A stretch of 64,000 nucleotides of DNA from Gnetum montanum (GCA_015680685.1 MNCI01020990.1:116326-180325), one strand, 5' to 3'. Positions 39,201 to 49,090 are shown, counted from the first letter of the stretch. Numbers and translations are program-made. Notes: generated by a model from the sequence alone, not told the origin.

Positions 39201-42200
39201 TTACTATTATTGTTGTTTTTTTTTAATGGCTAGTAGTCTATTCCCCATGATTCTGCCATTTAAAGTAAAGAAATTCCAAAAACTAAAATTTGCCTTAGGC
39301 TAAAAGAGAACATTGTGAATTCCCAACTCTCATGTGTTGTGTTGACAATTATAATTTCAGATTTATTTCAGGCCCCCTTCTCCCCTAAACTTAGACTTGG
39401 TTGCCAAAAATTCAAGCCCTACTTTCAGATTGTGTTTGCCAAATTTATGATACCTAAAGTTGGAGACAAACATTGTCCAATTTTTCCGTTAAAAACAAGC
39501 CCTAATGTTGTAACTCTCTATATTGTATAATGTGAGCTAGCTTTTATATGGCATTTAAAACAGCCTTGGGATGCACAGTTTCTTTCTTTCAATTGTATGA
39601 TGAGGATACTGGACCTTGGAAGCCTAGAAGTCTCCTTGGAGTAAGTCTTTTATTACATAATGAATCTTTTGTACATTTTGTCATAGTTAGATTTTCCTTT
39701 CATGCAAATCAAATATTGTTTATTTATTATTGCTTGAATATGCTAACCCCATTTATTTATCAGCAATTATATTCTTTTATTTGTGCAAAAAAAAAATATG
39801 TGTGTGATCATGTATGTTTATTTGCTTTCTATAAAATTAACCTATGTGAATTATGATTAGAAGCCCTTTAGGCCCTAGGATAAGCAATTCACCTAAATTC
39901 ACAATTAGTAATTAGGTGGATAATGCATTTAATTGGTGTGCATTGTATAAAACATGTAGTATTTCTAAGGATCATTAATTAAGCATATTAATAATAATAT
40001 ATTCATCCCCATACCTTGAATGGATGAGTTGCATTGTTATTTATTTTGCATACACTCTAACCTGGATATGGACATGAACACCACTATCAAACCCTAACCA
40101 TACATATGCTTACTTTGGCTTAATATACTAAGCCATTGGACCCAAGGGGGTTCAGTTGCACAACATCCAAAGGTTTTCAATGATATAGGTGTCATTCATA
40201 AGTGTGTACCTACCTCTCACACACTCCCCTATCACCTAGCTTGGGGTTATATTGAGGTGTAGTCTAAAAATGATGGTTGAGTCAAGCCTTGTTGGTGTAG
40301 TTTAGAACCCGAAAATAACCCAATGCATGGCCAAACGATGATTAGATTCTTCGAATTGAATGGCCCTCAAATGTGGGAATGCAATGCCACATTGCATAGA
40401 CAAAGTTATTGAAACCTATATATCTTTTATTAACAGCGATTATTTGAAGCCTATTATAAATTAAATGATCTTGTATGGCAGAAACATAGTAGAGGATTAG
40501 GAGCACATCCAACAACATCCATTGGTGCTACTTGTAAAACAAAACTTGAAACAAGGGAGTCACATAAATGTTTGTTATTTTCTAGCTTCCTAAGTGAATA
40601 GAAGTGTTAGCCATGACACTTATCGGTGCTAGTCTTTGAGGTATCACAAAGCTACTAAAGATAGATGATATGCAATTAATGCATCAATCCTTAGGATTAT
40701 GAGAAGCGGCAAGGTCTCATCTCATCAACAACTTGTTAAGTCTAACCCTATAATCAACTCATCATTATATGAGCCACATCCTTTTTAGTTACTAGAGTAA
40801 ATATAACCCCATGTTTTAAGAGGATTGGAAAAAAATTTGTATTAAATTTTAGAGGATGGTTATTAAGGGTCCTACATAATCCAATCCTCGAGCTACGATC
40901 AATTGTGTCACCTCCACAATTAGCAGCATCATCAGCATATACATCTAAGATTTTTTCATAAGGTTTTTGTGAACAAAAACCCATATGATAATGTAGACTT
41001 GACATATCATAAAATTAAGAAGATTGCTTTCAGATGATGATACTTTGGTTTCTACATCACCACAACAAATTGGATGTCAAGTCTAGTGTTGGTCAGGTAC
41101 ATTAGTCCTCCAATAATCTGATGATATTGTGTTGGTTCAACCAGTTCTCTATCAATACTTATTTTGAATCCAGGTGTTATTGGAATGGCAACTTCATGAC
41201 ATTCTAGCATATTGTACTTTTCCAATAATTTAGTTGTGTACTTCACTTGAAAAATTGTAATCTTGTCATCCTTTTGGCATACTTCCATTCCCAAATAATA
41301 GTGTACTAATCCCAAGACTGAACTGTCAAATCATAAAGATAGGTGATACTTAAATTGATTTACAATTTGTGGTTCCATCATAGCAAAAAGTATATCATCG
41401 ACATGAAAGGCCCATAGCATCTGTATATGTCTATTATTCAAAAGGACATATAGATTACTACCTTTCTTGGACTTGGTGAAGCCATAATTTATTAGGAACT
41501 CATCAATCTTTTGATACCATATTCTTGGAGCCTGCTTAAGTTTGTAAATAGCCTTTTGTAATTTGCAAACCAAGGTATCATCTTCCACAAAACTTTCAAG
41601 TTGTTCCATATAAATTTCTTCTTGGAAGTATAAGAAGGCTGAATTGGCATCTATCTAATGTAATTTATATCTAAATTTTATTGATAAAGATATAATAATG
41701 TGGAATGTTACCATTGGAGCTATGGATGCAAAGTTTCTCAATAGTCAACTCCTTTAATTTGTGAGAAACCTTTTGCCATTAATCATGCCTTATATTGCTG
41801 CAAATTCCCATCTTCTTTTAATCTGATCATAAATACTCAATGATTCTTAATAGGTTGATGATCCTTTGGACAAGGTGCTACCTCCCAGACTTTACATTTC
41901 TTCATCATTGCAATTTCTACTTCCATAGCTTGTTTCCAATGTCCATCATAAATGCTTGGCTTACAGCTTTAGGAATGTCCTTATCTGGTATAGTGATATT
42001 AGCAATAATGTCATTCTCTCCTAGTATATTTGGTATCATTGTCTGTCCATACCATATTAGATAACCTAGTATGTTTTTCTACTAGGACCCTAAACTCCTT
42101 AAACATGTTAAATACTTCTACCTTAGATTTAATCAAGTAAACCCAAACTTTCCTCATAAAGTCATCAATATAGGTTACAAAGTATTTGGCTCCTATAATA

Positions 42201-45200
42201 GATATGTTTTCATAGGATCCCACATCTAAGTGTATAATTTCCAATTTTGGTTTAGCAGTTACTCTCCTTTCTCGTGGACACTTTTGTCTCATTTGTTTTC
42301 CAAGAGCACATGAGTCGCAAAATAACCCTGAATCTTAAGGTCTTTAGTTGAGGTGTCCCATTTGATGACCTTAAGATCTTTTGCTTATTACCTTTATTCA
42401 AATGGTCTAATCTTGCATGCCACAAGTTATCTTCCTTAAGTCCATGGATTGTAGAGTAGATCACTTCTCGCATAGGATGTAATTTGAATACTCCATTAGT
42501 TTCCTTTGTCTTAGCTAACTTCTTTTGAGATTTATTCTCCAGTATCGTACATTTTACCTTCTTGCCTTGATCCTCTTCAAAAAATATCTTATGGCCTACC
42601 TTTACAAGTTTAGAAAATAACAATACATTATGACATTTCAGTGCAGGTGGATAATACACACTTTTAATTTGTACCAGTTAGTCTGCAATTTTCATATTAA
42701 TGTCACATACTCCCCTTTATTTACATACAGCTCCTGTAGGAGTTATTGCTTCACCTATGTGTATAGTACACAGGTTTCAAAATAATTTACAATTTCCTGA
42801 TACATGCCATGAACATCCAAAATCCATATACCAAGTATGTTGTTCCCTATTAGCCACAATGTCTTGGCTTGTAATATCCTTGATAATTAAAACCATATCA
42901 TCTTCCATGAAGTTCGCTTTATGTCTTTTATTGTTACAATTATTATGGCTATACTTGTTATTTCTCTGTCCTTGTTCTGTCACCTTTCTCTAATAAGTTT
43001 CCTCTGAATTGCTGAACTTTGGGGATTTCATAAATTGAAACAGTAGTCCTTAAATTCAAGCCCCATCTTTCCACATATTAAACATGATCTCACATTATCC
43101 TTTTCCTTTTGATTCTAGAATATTTGATTTCTCGGGCTACTCCATTGTTTGTTGAAGTTCCAATTCCTTCCTTGATTATTTCTTGGGGTGTACCTAACTT
43201 TTTCTGAACTTTGTGGCTTTTCTTCTAATTTCATTTTTGTTTCTTGCAATTGCAACCTTACAATAAGTGTTATAAAACCAGGCCTTTCACCCATCCCATT
43301 CAAGGCTTATGTAAATCCTTTGTACTTTTCGGGAAGAGCCTGAAGGAGACAACTGACAAATTCTTCTACTAAAACATCTTTTCTTCCACATTCTAGTTCT
43401 AAAATCACAGATCTCATTTCTTTTACAAGGTTTGTCAATTTCTAGCTAGCTTGCATCTTCACTATTCATAGCTTAATATGTAGGTGATCTCTCTTAGCTT
43501 TGTCCAAATAGCTGAATATCTAACACAAGTATCCCCATATTCTAGCTATTGTATCTATACCATAAACTAAAATGGATACATCCTCTCATATACTTGTGAA
43601 TAGTATGATTAATGCCATGTCATTTTGTTCACGTTTTCAATCGTCATCTAGTTTGAAATCGGTGTTTGACACTACATACCATAGATGACTTGCTCTTAAA
43701 ATTACTCTCATTCTCTTAGCCCAGAAGCAATAGTTCTTCATTGTAAGTTTCTGAGAATCAAATATTGCAATCTTATTTACTAGAGGTCATAACAGATTCT
43801 TATCTTGGTCTTCTTTTAGTGACCTGCCTTGCATTGAATTGATACAATCTTCTATGCTACTACCATTCTTCTTTCGTGTCTCCTTTACCCCTTATGTTTT
43901 CTTTCCTTCCTCCTGCTCTGATACCATGTTAGAATTTTACAAAGATCATAGAAAGGGAAACAGAGGAGTTATGAATAAAATAATCTATAAACAAAACTTG
44001 AACTTATTTAATAATTAATAATTTTAAATGATAATTTTATATCTTCAATTCTATTTTTGCACCTTCTTGACCTTTTGATCATAACAGTTGTTTCAAATGA
44101 CAATTGACTTACTTACACCTCTTTGCACTTACTTACCCTTCTTCGCACTCACTTATGACTAACCTGACAATGCTTAAGATGAACACGAAGAGTCATGACT
44201 CACACTTACTTGACATGACTCCTCACTTTTACGAATTCATAAGGATTTACTTAACAAACCTTGTGAAACAACAACACACTACCAAAGGACAACACAAATT
44301 GCTCACAAAATTAAGTCTTAGTAACAAGCTATACCTCATTGATAATAAAAGAACTATATTGAATGAATAAGGAGAATGGATGAAAATGGTATTGGAAGAC
44401 TATGCTTCGGTGTTTATAGCTTTTATTTATAGATAATTTGGCTTTTATTTATATAGGATTGTATTGCATGAAAACCAAAGCTCAAAATTGTAGGCAAAAT
44501 AGAATATGTACAAAATTAATTGGCAATTAATAAATTGAATGTAAAAACTAAAAGTCAACATCAGTTTAAACGTCCAAAGAGAATGACCTCCAGGAGAGAT
44601 AATTTCTTTTGAATTTTCAAAAGCTTTAGAATTGAGAATAAAGCTAGTAGTTCCATAGGTCAACAATCCAATAAAATAAGGAGGCAGCTGGTAACTAGAA
44701 AGCTTTTTTATACAGTAGCATCTTCAGGGCTGTGCTCATAATAAGATTACTAGGTTGACATATGAAATAAAATTATTAAGGATAAAAAAGAAATTAAAAG
44801 AATTGTGTTAGGGTATTTCAAATTCAACTTTTGACACTCCAGAGAAATGATTGTTCAGTAAACTTGTTTATAGTATTTAAATTAAACAGGTACTAATGGT
44901 ACATTTTAAAACATCCTTGTAACTGACCAAGAAACCAAAACATGCTTACATGATTTGCTATCCACTACCTAAACTTAGAATATCTATCAAATAGTCTCAA
45001 TATGCACAGTTTCCTTTTACGGTTATCAACTATTTTAGATTAGCACCAACACTGTATTCTACGCTAAGATCTAAAATAATTTGTTGTACATGTTTATCGG
45101 TCAAGTACATTTTAAAGCACCCTTGTAACTGATGAAGAAATCAAAACATGCCTACATGATTTGCTATCCACCAGGTAAGCTTAGAAGAGCTATCAAATGG

Positions 45201-47002
45201 TCTCAATATGCATAGTTTCTTTTCACAGTCATCAACTATTTTAGGTTAGCACCAACAGTATATTCTATGCTAACATCTAAAATGATTTATTGTACATGTC
45301 TACCTGTCCAGAAATTTTATACGTAGTTTAGAAAACCTTGTTATGATAAAGTTACAAACACCAACACGTAAAATATAATGCACATGTATACAGGTAATGG
45401 TATGGTCTTCTACATTTTCAAATAACTTAAGAAAAGCTAATAGTATGATCCGACAAAATGCATACCATTCAAAAAAGGCTTTTCCACGAGCTGCAACCTC
45501 CTCTTCTTTTTCTCTGATATCAGAATGCCATAAAGTGTCCTCATCTGTTTCAATCTATCAAAGGAGTTTATAAGCTACAGCTTATAATGTTTATTTTCAA
45601 TGACAAAAATAGTTCGGAAAACATATTTCAAAGGACCAATAAATCAACCTCTGGTAACAACAAAACAAAAATGCCTCAAGATAAATTGAATGATATACCA
45701 AAGAAAAATCAATTGCTGGGAAGATGGAGCGATACTCAGATATGTTTCTCCTCCTATCGCAAGGAAGCACTCCCTGAAAATATTCCTTCATCCATTAGCA
45801 TAAGCATGCAATAGAAATCATGCATGTAACCAAAAATTTAAACATGCCACCAAAAAGAGTCTAAAATTGTTTCCATCATATAAAATAATGGTATCTAACT
45901 AAAATTTGTTTCTCCAAATAACAACAAGAAAACCATTAAAATAATCATGAGATTCATTAAGTGCTTGAAACAAATTATGGGCATAAAGTAGAAATTGTGA
46001 CACTTACAAAATGCTCACGACATAGCTCCACAGCCAAAAACGGTGGACAACCAACACTGGATATAGAAGGATGACTAGTTAAAGAATGGGTCAGCATCAA
46101 AGGAGGAGATGAAGCATCTGTACTAATGTCCCCACCACCAAAAACCCCAGCTGCTGTCTGCATGGTCCTACAAAAAAGACATAATCACAAAGAACTTCAA
46201 CACGGTTATGATGCAAAAAGAAAAATCATGCTCAATTAAGCTATAAGTCACATAAGCTTGCGAATATTTGTGTTCATATATTATGCACTGAAATAAATAA
46301 GCACAAAGATATGTAATAATGCTAATATGTATACCTCAACAAAGGCGATGTCACAACCAACTCAATTCTTGATAACAATCCAGTTCTCAGAGCATGTTTA
46401 CGAAGATTGTCAACCTGTTAAAAAAACGTTCATTAACAATACTTTCATGGTGATCTTGAAATATGCCTATCTAGGATTCATGAACTAAGAACCAAACAGC
46501 CATATAAATACAGCTACACTCAAAAACTGTTCGCTATATGTTTGTTGCAATATCAAAATATATGAAAGAAGCATCCAAGTATAATAAATGAATTTTTACT
46601 GGTGAAGGGGGGAAACAAATATTATAGAAAATACCTTTTCTGAGCATACCTAAAAATAGTCTACAAGATTTCCAAGTAACGCTGAAATACCAAATAAACA
46701 TTTAATTCAAAAACAACACCTTGAAAGCTGTTAACCAGAATGTACCATGAGACACTTCCAATGTTTCTCAATTAAACTTTTTGTTCTATAGATGCAATTC
46801 CATTAAAAAACATCCAAATATTTATTAAAAAATATATAGCCATCAGTGAATATCGTTAAATGAAGTAACGGCAAAGATGTAGTGATGTAAATACCTGTTG
46901 CCACCCTAATGGAGTAAGGCCTGAATCAAAATATTTATTAGAGAACCATGCATGTTGATCAGTCAGATGAGCTACATTATGGAAACCTTGGGCATGTCGT
47001 AC
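28745..47002 (-). CDS. Phosphoglycerate mutase-like protein (histidine phosphatase superfamily), partial six-exon gene model
   Basis: Six exons on the minus strand give about 210 residues of a plant phosphoglycerate mutase-like protein of the kind typified by Arabidopsis At5g64460; that family has roughly 280 residues. Seen in order: VRHAQG (the phosphohistidine loop), LTPLGWQQ, VTSPLLR (active-site Arg), a Gly/Ser-rich loop, PPFLAVELCREH (acidic residue), LPCDRRRNISEYRSIFPAID, EEEVAARG, LWTRKE and IISHGGFLRHTL (second catalytic His). Splice phases agree at all five junctions and every intron is GT-AG. By family knowledge the protein is a soluble phosphatase or mutase-like enzyme, placed in carbohydrate metabolism only tentatively. 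About 20 N-terminal residues and about 50 C-terminal residues are missing because those exons were not identified. Intron 5 (28865-45465, 16,601 nt) is full of transposons. No frameshift or stop occurs in the six exons, so the gene may well be active. Confidence 0.88.
28995..29006. repeat. Target-site duplication of the LINE, left copy
   Basis: TAATTGAAAATT, identical to 32163-32174. Confidence 0.85.
29007..32162 (+). mobile_element. LINE (plant L1-like), 5'-truncated, with 12-bp target-site duplication
   Basis: Seen on the plus strand: RT start (FIPKHADASLLKHFRPIG), KLDITKAYDTLSW, GGLWQGDPLSPLLF, KHYADDTM and the zf-RVT region (LPEKIKVFLWLLESNALP). The endonuclease is missing. The 3' end has a short A tail (32155-32161). 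TAATTGAAAATT occurs directly before the element (28995-29006) and directly after it (32163-32174). Frames are interrupted several times. It lies in intron 5 of the PGM-like gene, opposite to the gene's direction, with its 5' end 143 nt from the acceptor-side exon. Confidence 0.93.
32163..32174. repeat. Target-site duplication of the LINE, right copy
   Basis: TAATTGAAAATT, directly after the short A tail of the LINE. Confidence 0.85.
32323..33297 (+). mobile_element. Inverted-repeat (DNA transposon-like) element, copy B
   Basis: The ends are CATAGGATCAATGATTAAAAAG on the left (first 20 bases are the informative part) and, inverted, CATATGCATTAAAAAGTCAG on the right, with subterminal AAAAAGT words. 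The interior matches 16082-17782 in opposite orientation, including the acidic frame (DDNYIPNED-like) and AAAGATGGAGCTACACC. It is 975 bp and lacks a transposase domain. It sits in intron 5 between the LINE and the copia element. Confidence 0.55.
33487..33979 (-). repeat. 3' LTR of the intronic copia element
   Basis: It runs from TGTTAGAAT at 33487 to a terminal CA at 33978-33979, just outside a purine-rich tract on the minus strand (AAGTGAGGAGGAGAAG). Its left 300 bp match 43927 to about 44278 in the same orientation (TTACTTGACATGACT, ACGAATTCATAA-type blocks). The right boundary is inferred from the purine tract. Confidence 0.65.
33980..34397 (-). mobile_element. Copia RNase H end, separated from its RT by an insertion
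   Basis: The minus strand reads INWRSSKQ, SLSSMEAKYLALRE and IHCDNQAAIKVVQN, the RNase H domain and end of a copia polyprotein, and then runs into the purine tract and 3' LTR. The preceding RNase H part (GGDTIDRSSRIG) is at about 40882-40925. The break coincides with the 34403-40876 insertion. Confidence 0.82.
35448..35459 (+). promoter_or_regulatory. TATA box of the inserted element
   Basis: TTATAAATAGAG about 1 kb inside the left end, followed by a G-rich leader and, at about 35800, GAGGTATGT that fits a splice donor. Confidence 0.4.
35941..38345 (+). repeat. Two tandem copies of a 1.2-kb unit
   Basis: Unit 1 is about 35941-37158 and unit 2 about 37159-38345. Matching landmarks: GCATCTAGTGGCAATTT at 35941 and GCATCCAATGGCAATTT at 37159; CTATAAATACCCA at 36368 and 37567; GGAGGTCACAACTATAC at 36736 and 37925. 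Each unit has a TATA-like box, so each could be a decayed LTR. They differ by perhaps 10-15 percent, and only unit 1 has the long C run. Confidence 0.85.
36221..36249. repeat. Homopolymer of 29 C
   Basis: An uninterrupted run of C after GGTGCCAACA. The second tandem unit has only a short CACCCCACC at the same place, so the run arose or expanded in unit 1, or was mis-assembled. Confidence 0.95.
40055..40665 (+). repeat. Dispersed repeat of about 600 bp, copy 2
   Basis: It aligns with the reverse complement of 18170-18775 along its length, including the ACAAAACTTGAAACAAG-type block near 40541. It is located near the right end of the 6.5-kb insertion, so it may be part of that element's right terminal region. 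Confidence 0.65.
40882..43914 (-). mobile_element. Ty1/copia retrotransposon internal region, minus strand
   Basis: Reading the minus strand from 43914: gag region with stops; protease WYMDFGCSWHVSGN (42850 region), where the usual DSG reads DFG; GAG-pre-integrase LWHARLDHLNKG (42400 region); integrase core GAKYFVTYIDDFMRKV (42150 region); RT with KLKQAPRIWYQKIDEF and HVDDILF (41400 region), then GLVHYYLGMEV; and the start of RNase H with GGDTIDRSSRIG near 40890, where it is cut by the 6.5-kb insertion. The RT DD pair is kept, but stops occur throughout. The rest of RNase H is at 33980-34397. Confidence 0.9.
43915..43926 (-). other. tRNA primer binding site of the copia element
   Basis: TGGTATCAGAGC on the minus strand, complementary to the 3' end of plant initiator Met tRNA, directly after the LTR end TTCTAACA. 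This is the standard arrangement for plant copia elements and fixes the LTR border. Confidence 0.92.
43927..44278 (-). repeat. 5' LTR of the intronic copia element, minimum extent
   Basis: It starts (in plus coordinates) TGTTAGAATTTTAC next to the primer site and matches 33487 onward. Clear similarity to the other LTR is lost near 44278. There the flank reads CTACC, the same five bases as before 33487. A TATA-like TATAAATAAAAG on the minus strand near 44430 suggests the LTR could reach further, so the outer end is uncertain. Confidence 0.6.
44899..45310. repeat. 206-bp tandem duplication in the intron
   Basis: Units 44899-45104 and 45105-45310 both start GTACATTTTAAA and contain TTTGCTATCCACTA/CC and TTAGCACCAACA. 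They are about 85-90 percent alike by eye. It lies 155 nt from the exon at 45466. Confidence 0.88.
45466..45554 (-). CDS. PGM-like gene, exon encoding IETDEDTLW to AARGKAFFE
   Basis: 89 nt: 29 codons plus TG of a split Trp codon. It encodes IETDEDTLWHSDIR then EKEEEVAARGKAFFE. The acceptor is GATAG and the donor is GTATGC. It ends at the 16.6-kb intron. The next exon supplies the final G of the Trp codon and continues in frame. Confidence 0.9.
45699..45773 (-). CDS. PGM-like gene, exon encoding LPCDRRRNISEYRSIFPAID
   Basis: 75 nt, 25 codons, phase 0 at both ends. It encodes GVLPCDRRRNISEYR followed by SIFPAIDFSL. The acceptor is TTTTCAG and the donor is GTATATC. CDRRR and the SEYR-FPAIDF block are diagnostic of plant phosphoglycerate mutase-like proteins. 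Confidence 0.92.
46008..46167 (-). CDS. PGM-like gene, exon encoding TMQTAAGVFGGG to LCREHF
   Basis: 160 nt: one base plus 53 codons, ending in phase 0. It starts with TMQTAAGVFGGG and ends with PPFLAVELCREHF. Between these is a variable Ser/Pro-rich loop typical of the plant family. The donor is a consensus GTAAGT. The Glu in LCREH is the acidic residue conserved in plant members. Confidence 0.92.
46335..46414 (-). CDS. PGM-like gene, exon encoding VDNLRKH to SPLL
   Basis: 80 nt: 26 codons plus two bases that complete an Arg codon in the next exon. It encodes VDNLRKHALRTGLLS followed by RIELVVTSPLL. The acceptor is a run of T then AACAG, and the donor is GTATAC. The split codon gives the conserved Arg of the SPLLR motif, which contacts the phosphate in this superfamily. 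Confidence 0.9.
46895..47002 (-). CDS. PGM-like gene, exon with the VRHAQG phosphohistidine loop
   Basis: 108 nt, 36 codons, phase 0 at both ends. It encodes VRHAQGFHNVAH at the start and LTPLGWQQ at the end. The acceptor is preceded by a T-rich stretch ending in AAAG and the donor is GTATTT. The family normally has a short first exon of about 20 codons ending just before this Val, so this is taken as the second exon. Confidence 0.9.
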
Positions 47003-48300
47003 CTTTAAAAATGGTAAAGAATAATATTAGAATTCTTAAACTATATGTGACCTTCCATAAACTTTATCAAATTTGACCAGAAAAAAATTAGCATACCAAA
47101 TGTAAAGTTTTACATCTGTGTAAAGGATATAAGCTTGAACTAAAATGGGCTTCCATATCTGTATGAACCACCAGAAACAAATAATTAGATGACCACATAA
47201 TTATAGGGACTAACGTTATCAACACCAACATGAATATATAGATATGTTCTGATACTTAGAATAAACCCCAAAATCTCAATGTGAAATTATTTTTCGCAGT
47301 GTATAATTATTTTTCCCAGTGTCTGATTATTGAAAATGAACATAGAATATTTACAATAACAAATAATTCATACATTAAAATAGCAATATCTCATCTCGGT
47401 ATAATTAATAACCATAGTTGATGCTAGTTTGGATCCCGATATAATAATCATCCCCTTTCTAACAGAGTATCAGTGAGATAGCTTAGCAGGTTCTTGGACA
47501 TTTTGAAGAATTTGTCTGACAATTCACTGATGAAATCACTTGAATTCTCTGAGATACCAATGAAATTCCTGAATTACTTCAAATATAAAAGCTGTAATTA
47601 AGAAATTCATGTTCTTACCTGTTCCCAAAAAAATTACTAGATTTTTTGAAAACATATACATTAAATGAACAGCCAACCCCATTTTCTTGGAACAAGGTTA
47701 ATATGACAAGGAGGAGGAGGATGTATACATTAAATGAACCAAAATATTTATCATACAAAAATAATTAATTATATATTTGGATGCCAAAGTTTCTATCCTA
47801 AAACTTTTACACAAAATGTAGCAGCAATCACCAGTGGGCTACAGCAGAACAAAAACTGCCTAAATTTAACAAAAGCATAATGGGATACAATAGAACAAGA
47901 ACGGCCTGAATTTAACAAAAGCATAATGGCAAGTATCAATACCAAATTACAAATAACTGCATGTATGATTTCCTAACACATGAATACAGTCTTCCAAGTA
48001 TATTTTTATCTCATGAATATAGCTCTGGCAAGGATCAATAATTCAATGTTCTAAATGAAGCCTCTCTGCCAGCTTTCTCCATGATAATACTTAAGCACGA
48101 AGATAGTAATCATTTGTACAGACAGTTAAGCCAGTGATGGCCAACCCACGCAGTGGGTTCTTTTTTTATCTTTTGAACAGGAAATGTTAACGTTAACGCT
48201 CACCAGCAGGATTTGAAACACACTGGATCCAATTGAAATTATATGCCAAGGCAATAACATTTGTGCATGATTTTAAACTACCTATTAAAAGAAATATCAC
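47003..48300. other. Upstream part of the PGM-like gene, no coding exon recognised
   Basis: AT-rich, probably the first intron. A 46-bp imperfect tandem duplication lies at 47839-47930 (core AATTTAACAAAAGCATAATGG). The short first exon (about 20 codons, family text PLHRCKTIHL) was looked for on the minus strand and not found with confidence. Confidence 0.45.
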
Positions 48301-48839
48301 ATATGATACATAAATTAAACAGATGAATCTTTGGTATCTAAACAAATGCAAAGATGGTGTAAACAGATTGCCTGAAAGCACAGTATACATGGTCAAACAT
48401 GCGATGCAGCGGTACAGGATTGAACAATGCGCTTTTAATGGCAATGTATCGAGACAAATGTCCGATACTCAGCGCGGTGAACGTTGTCCGATTTCATGAG
48501 TTCTTTAATGCGGAGAGACAGCGTGAATTTTCGTCCATATATCTCATATCTCATTACGCTAGGATGATGATGATGATCTCAACAATAAGGAATGCGGGAA
48601 GGCAACAAGGATTTAGCCTAAATAAACAAGTCGCAGAAGCAGACACGAAAAGTCGAATCAAAACTTCAAGGTATGCAACAGACATAATGCTCGTTACAAG
48701 TGGCCGTGACTCGTTGAAAAATTCCTTCTGCACAGATGCAATTCAATTCTGCAATCAAATAAAACGTGGAAGCTTTTTTAAAGGAATGTTTAAAAGAACG
48801 TAACGTACTTGTTGAAATTAGATGAGACACGATAGAAAA

Positions 48840-49090
48840 CTGTGTCGAAAACCCTGAGACAAGCAGCAGCAGCAGCTACAAAAGAATCAGAAGAAAAAGC
48901 AGTCCATGGCCAAGGCCAAGGCCAAGTTGAAGTTGAGGTTGGTGAGAGAAGGCGATCGGACTGCCCTGATCGAAAGGCAGAGATGCGAGGCAGCCACTCA
49001 TCCGCTGCAGCCCAACGATTCCAAATTTCATGGGAAGCTGCTCCTTGGTCATGCCACGTGGATCGTTTTGATTGAACCAATGCACGAAAC
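48840..49090 (-). promoter_or_regulatory. Possible promoter and 5' UTR of the PGM-like gene
   Basis: This is a GC-richer island in AT-rich surroundings, about 2 kb upstream of the exon with VRHAQG. It contains a palindromic G-box core (CCACGTGG, 49054-49061), short GGCCAA repeats and a CAG/CTG run at 48864-48880. It is placed where a first exon and promoter would be expected. No transcription start or first coding exon can be fixed from sequence. A plus-strand reading frame with a good start context (48906-49136) overlaps it and resembles no family I know. Confidence 0.3.

Larger units (their letters stand above)
34403..40876 (+). mobile_element. 6.5-kb insertion inside the copia element, probably a non-autonomous LTR element
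   Basis: It starts TGTAGTGCCCC and ends GGTCCTACA, so it has TGTAG/CTACA inverted termini. It is flanked by AAATC (34398-34402) and TAATC (40877-40881), a five-base duplication with one mismatch. It interrupts the copia RNase H domain exactly at this point. A promoter-like TTATAAATAGAG lies at 35448-35459, with a possible donor at about 35802. No gag or pol motif was seen. It contains a 1.2-kb tandem repeat, a C homopolymer and a dispersed repeat, so it may be more than one element. The plus orientation is inferred from the TATA box. Confidence 0.6.
28865..45465 (-). other. 16.6-kb transposon-filled intron of the PGM-like gene
   Basis: The intron is bounded by a GTATGC donor at 45460-45465 and a TTTCAG acceptor ending at 28865. 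It holds a LINE in reverse orientation to the gene, an inverted-repeat element in plus orientation, and a minus-strand copia element interrupted by a 6.5-kb insertion. Removing these leaves only about 2 to 3 kb of apparently older intron, including a 206-bp tandem duplication at 44899-45310. The other identified introns are 144, 234, 167 and 480 nt. Confidence 0.82.

Noticed and set aside
44279-44283. CTACC as a perfect target duplication of the copia element (with 33482-33486)
   Set aside because: It may be real, but the two LTRs would then differ in length by about 140 bp, and a TATA-like box lies outside. Kept as a note rather than called.
48399-48803. 134-codon plus-strand open frame with normal-looking composition
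   Set aside because: No domain is recognised. It lies antisense to the likely 5' region of the PGM-like gene and starts at an unremarkable ATG. Not enough to call a gene.
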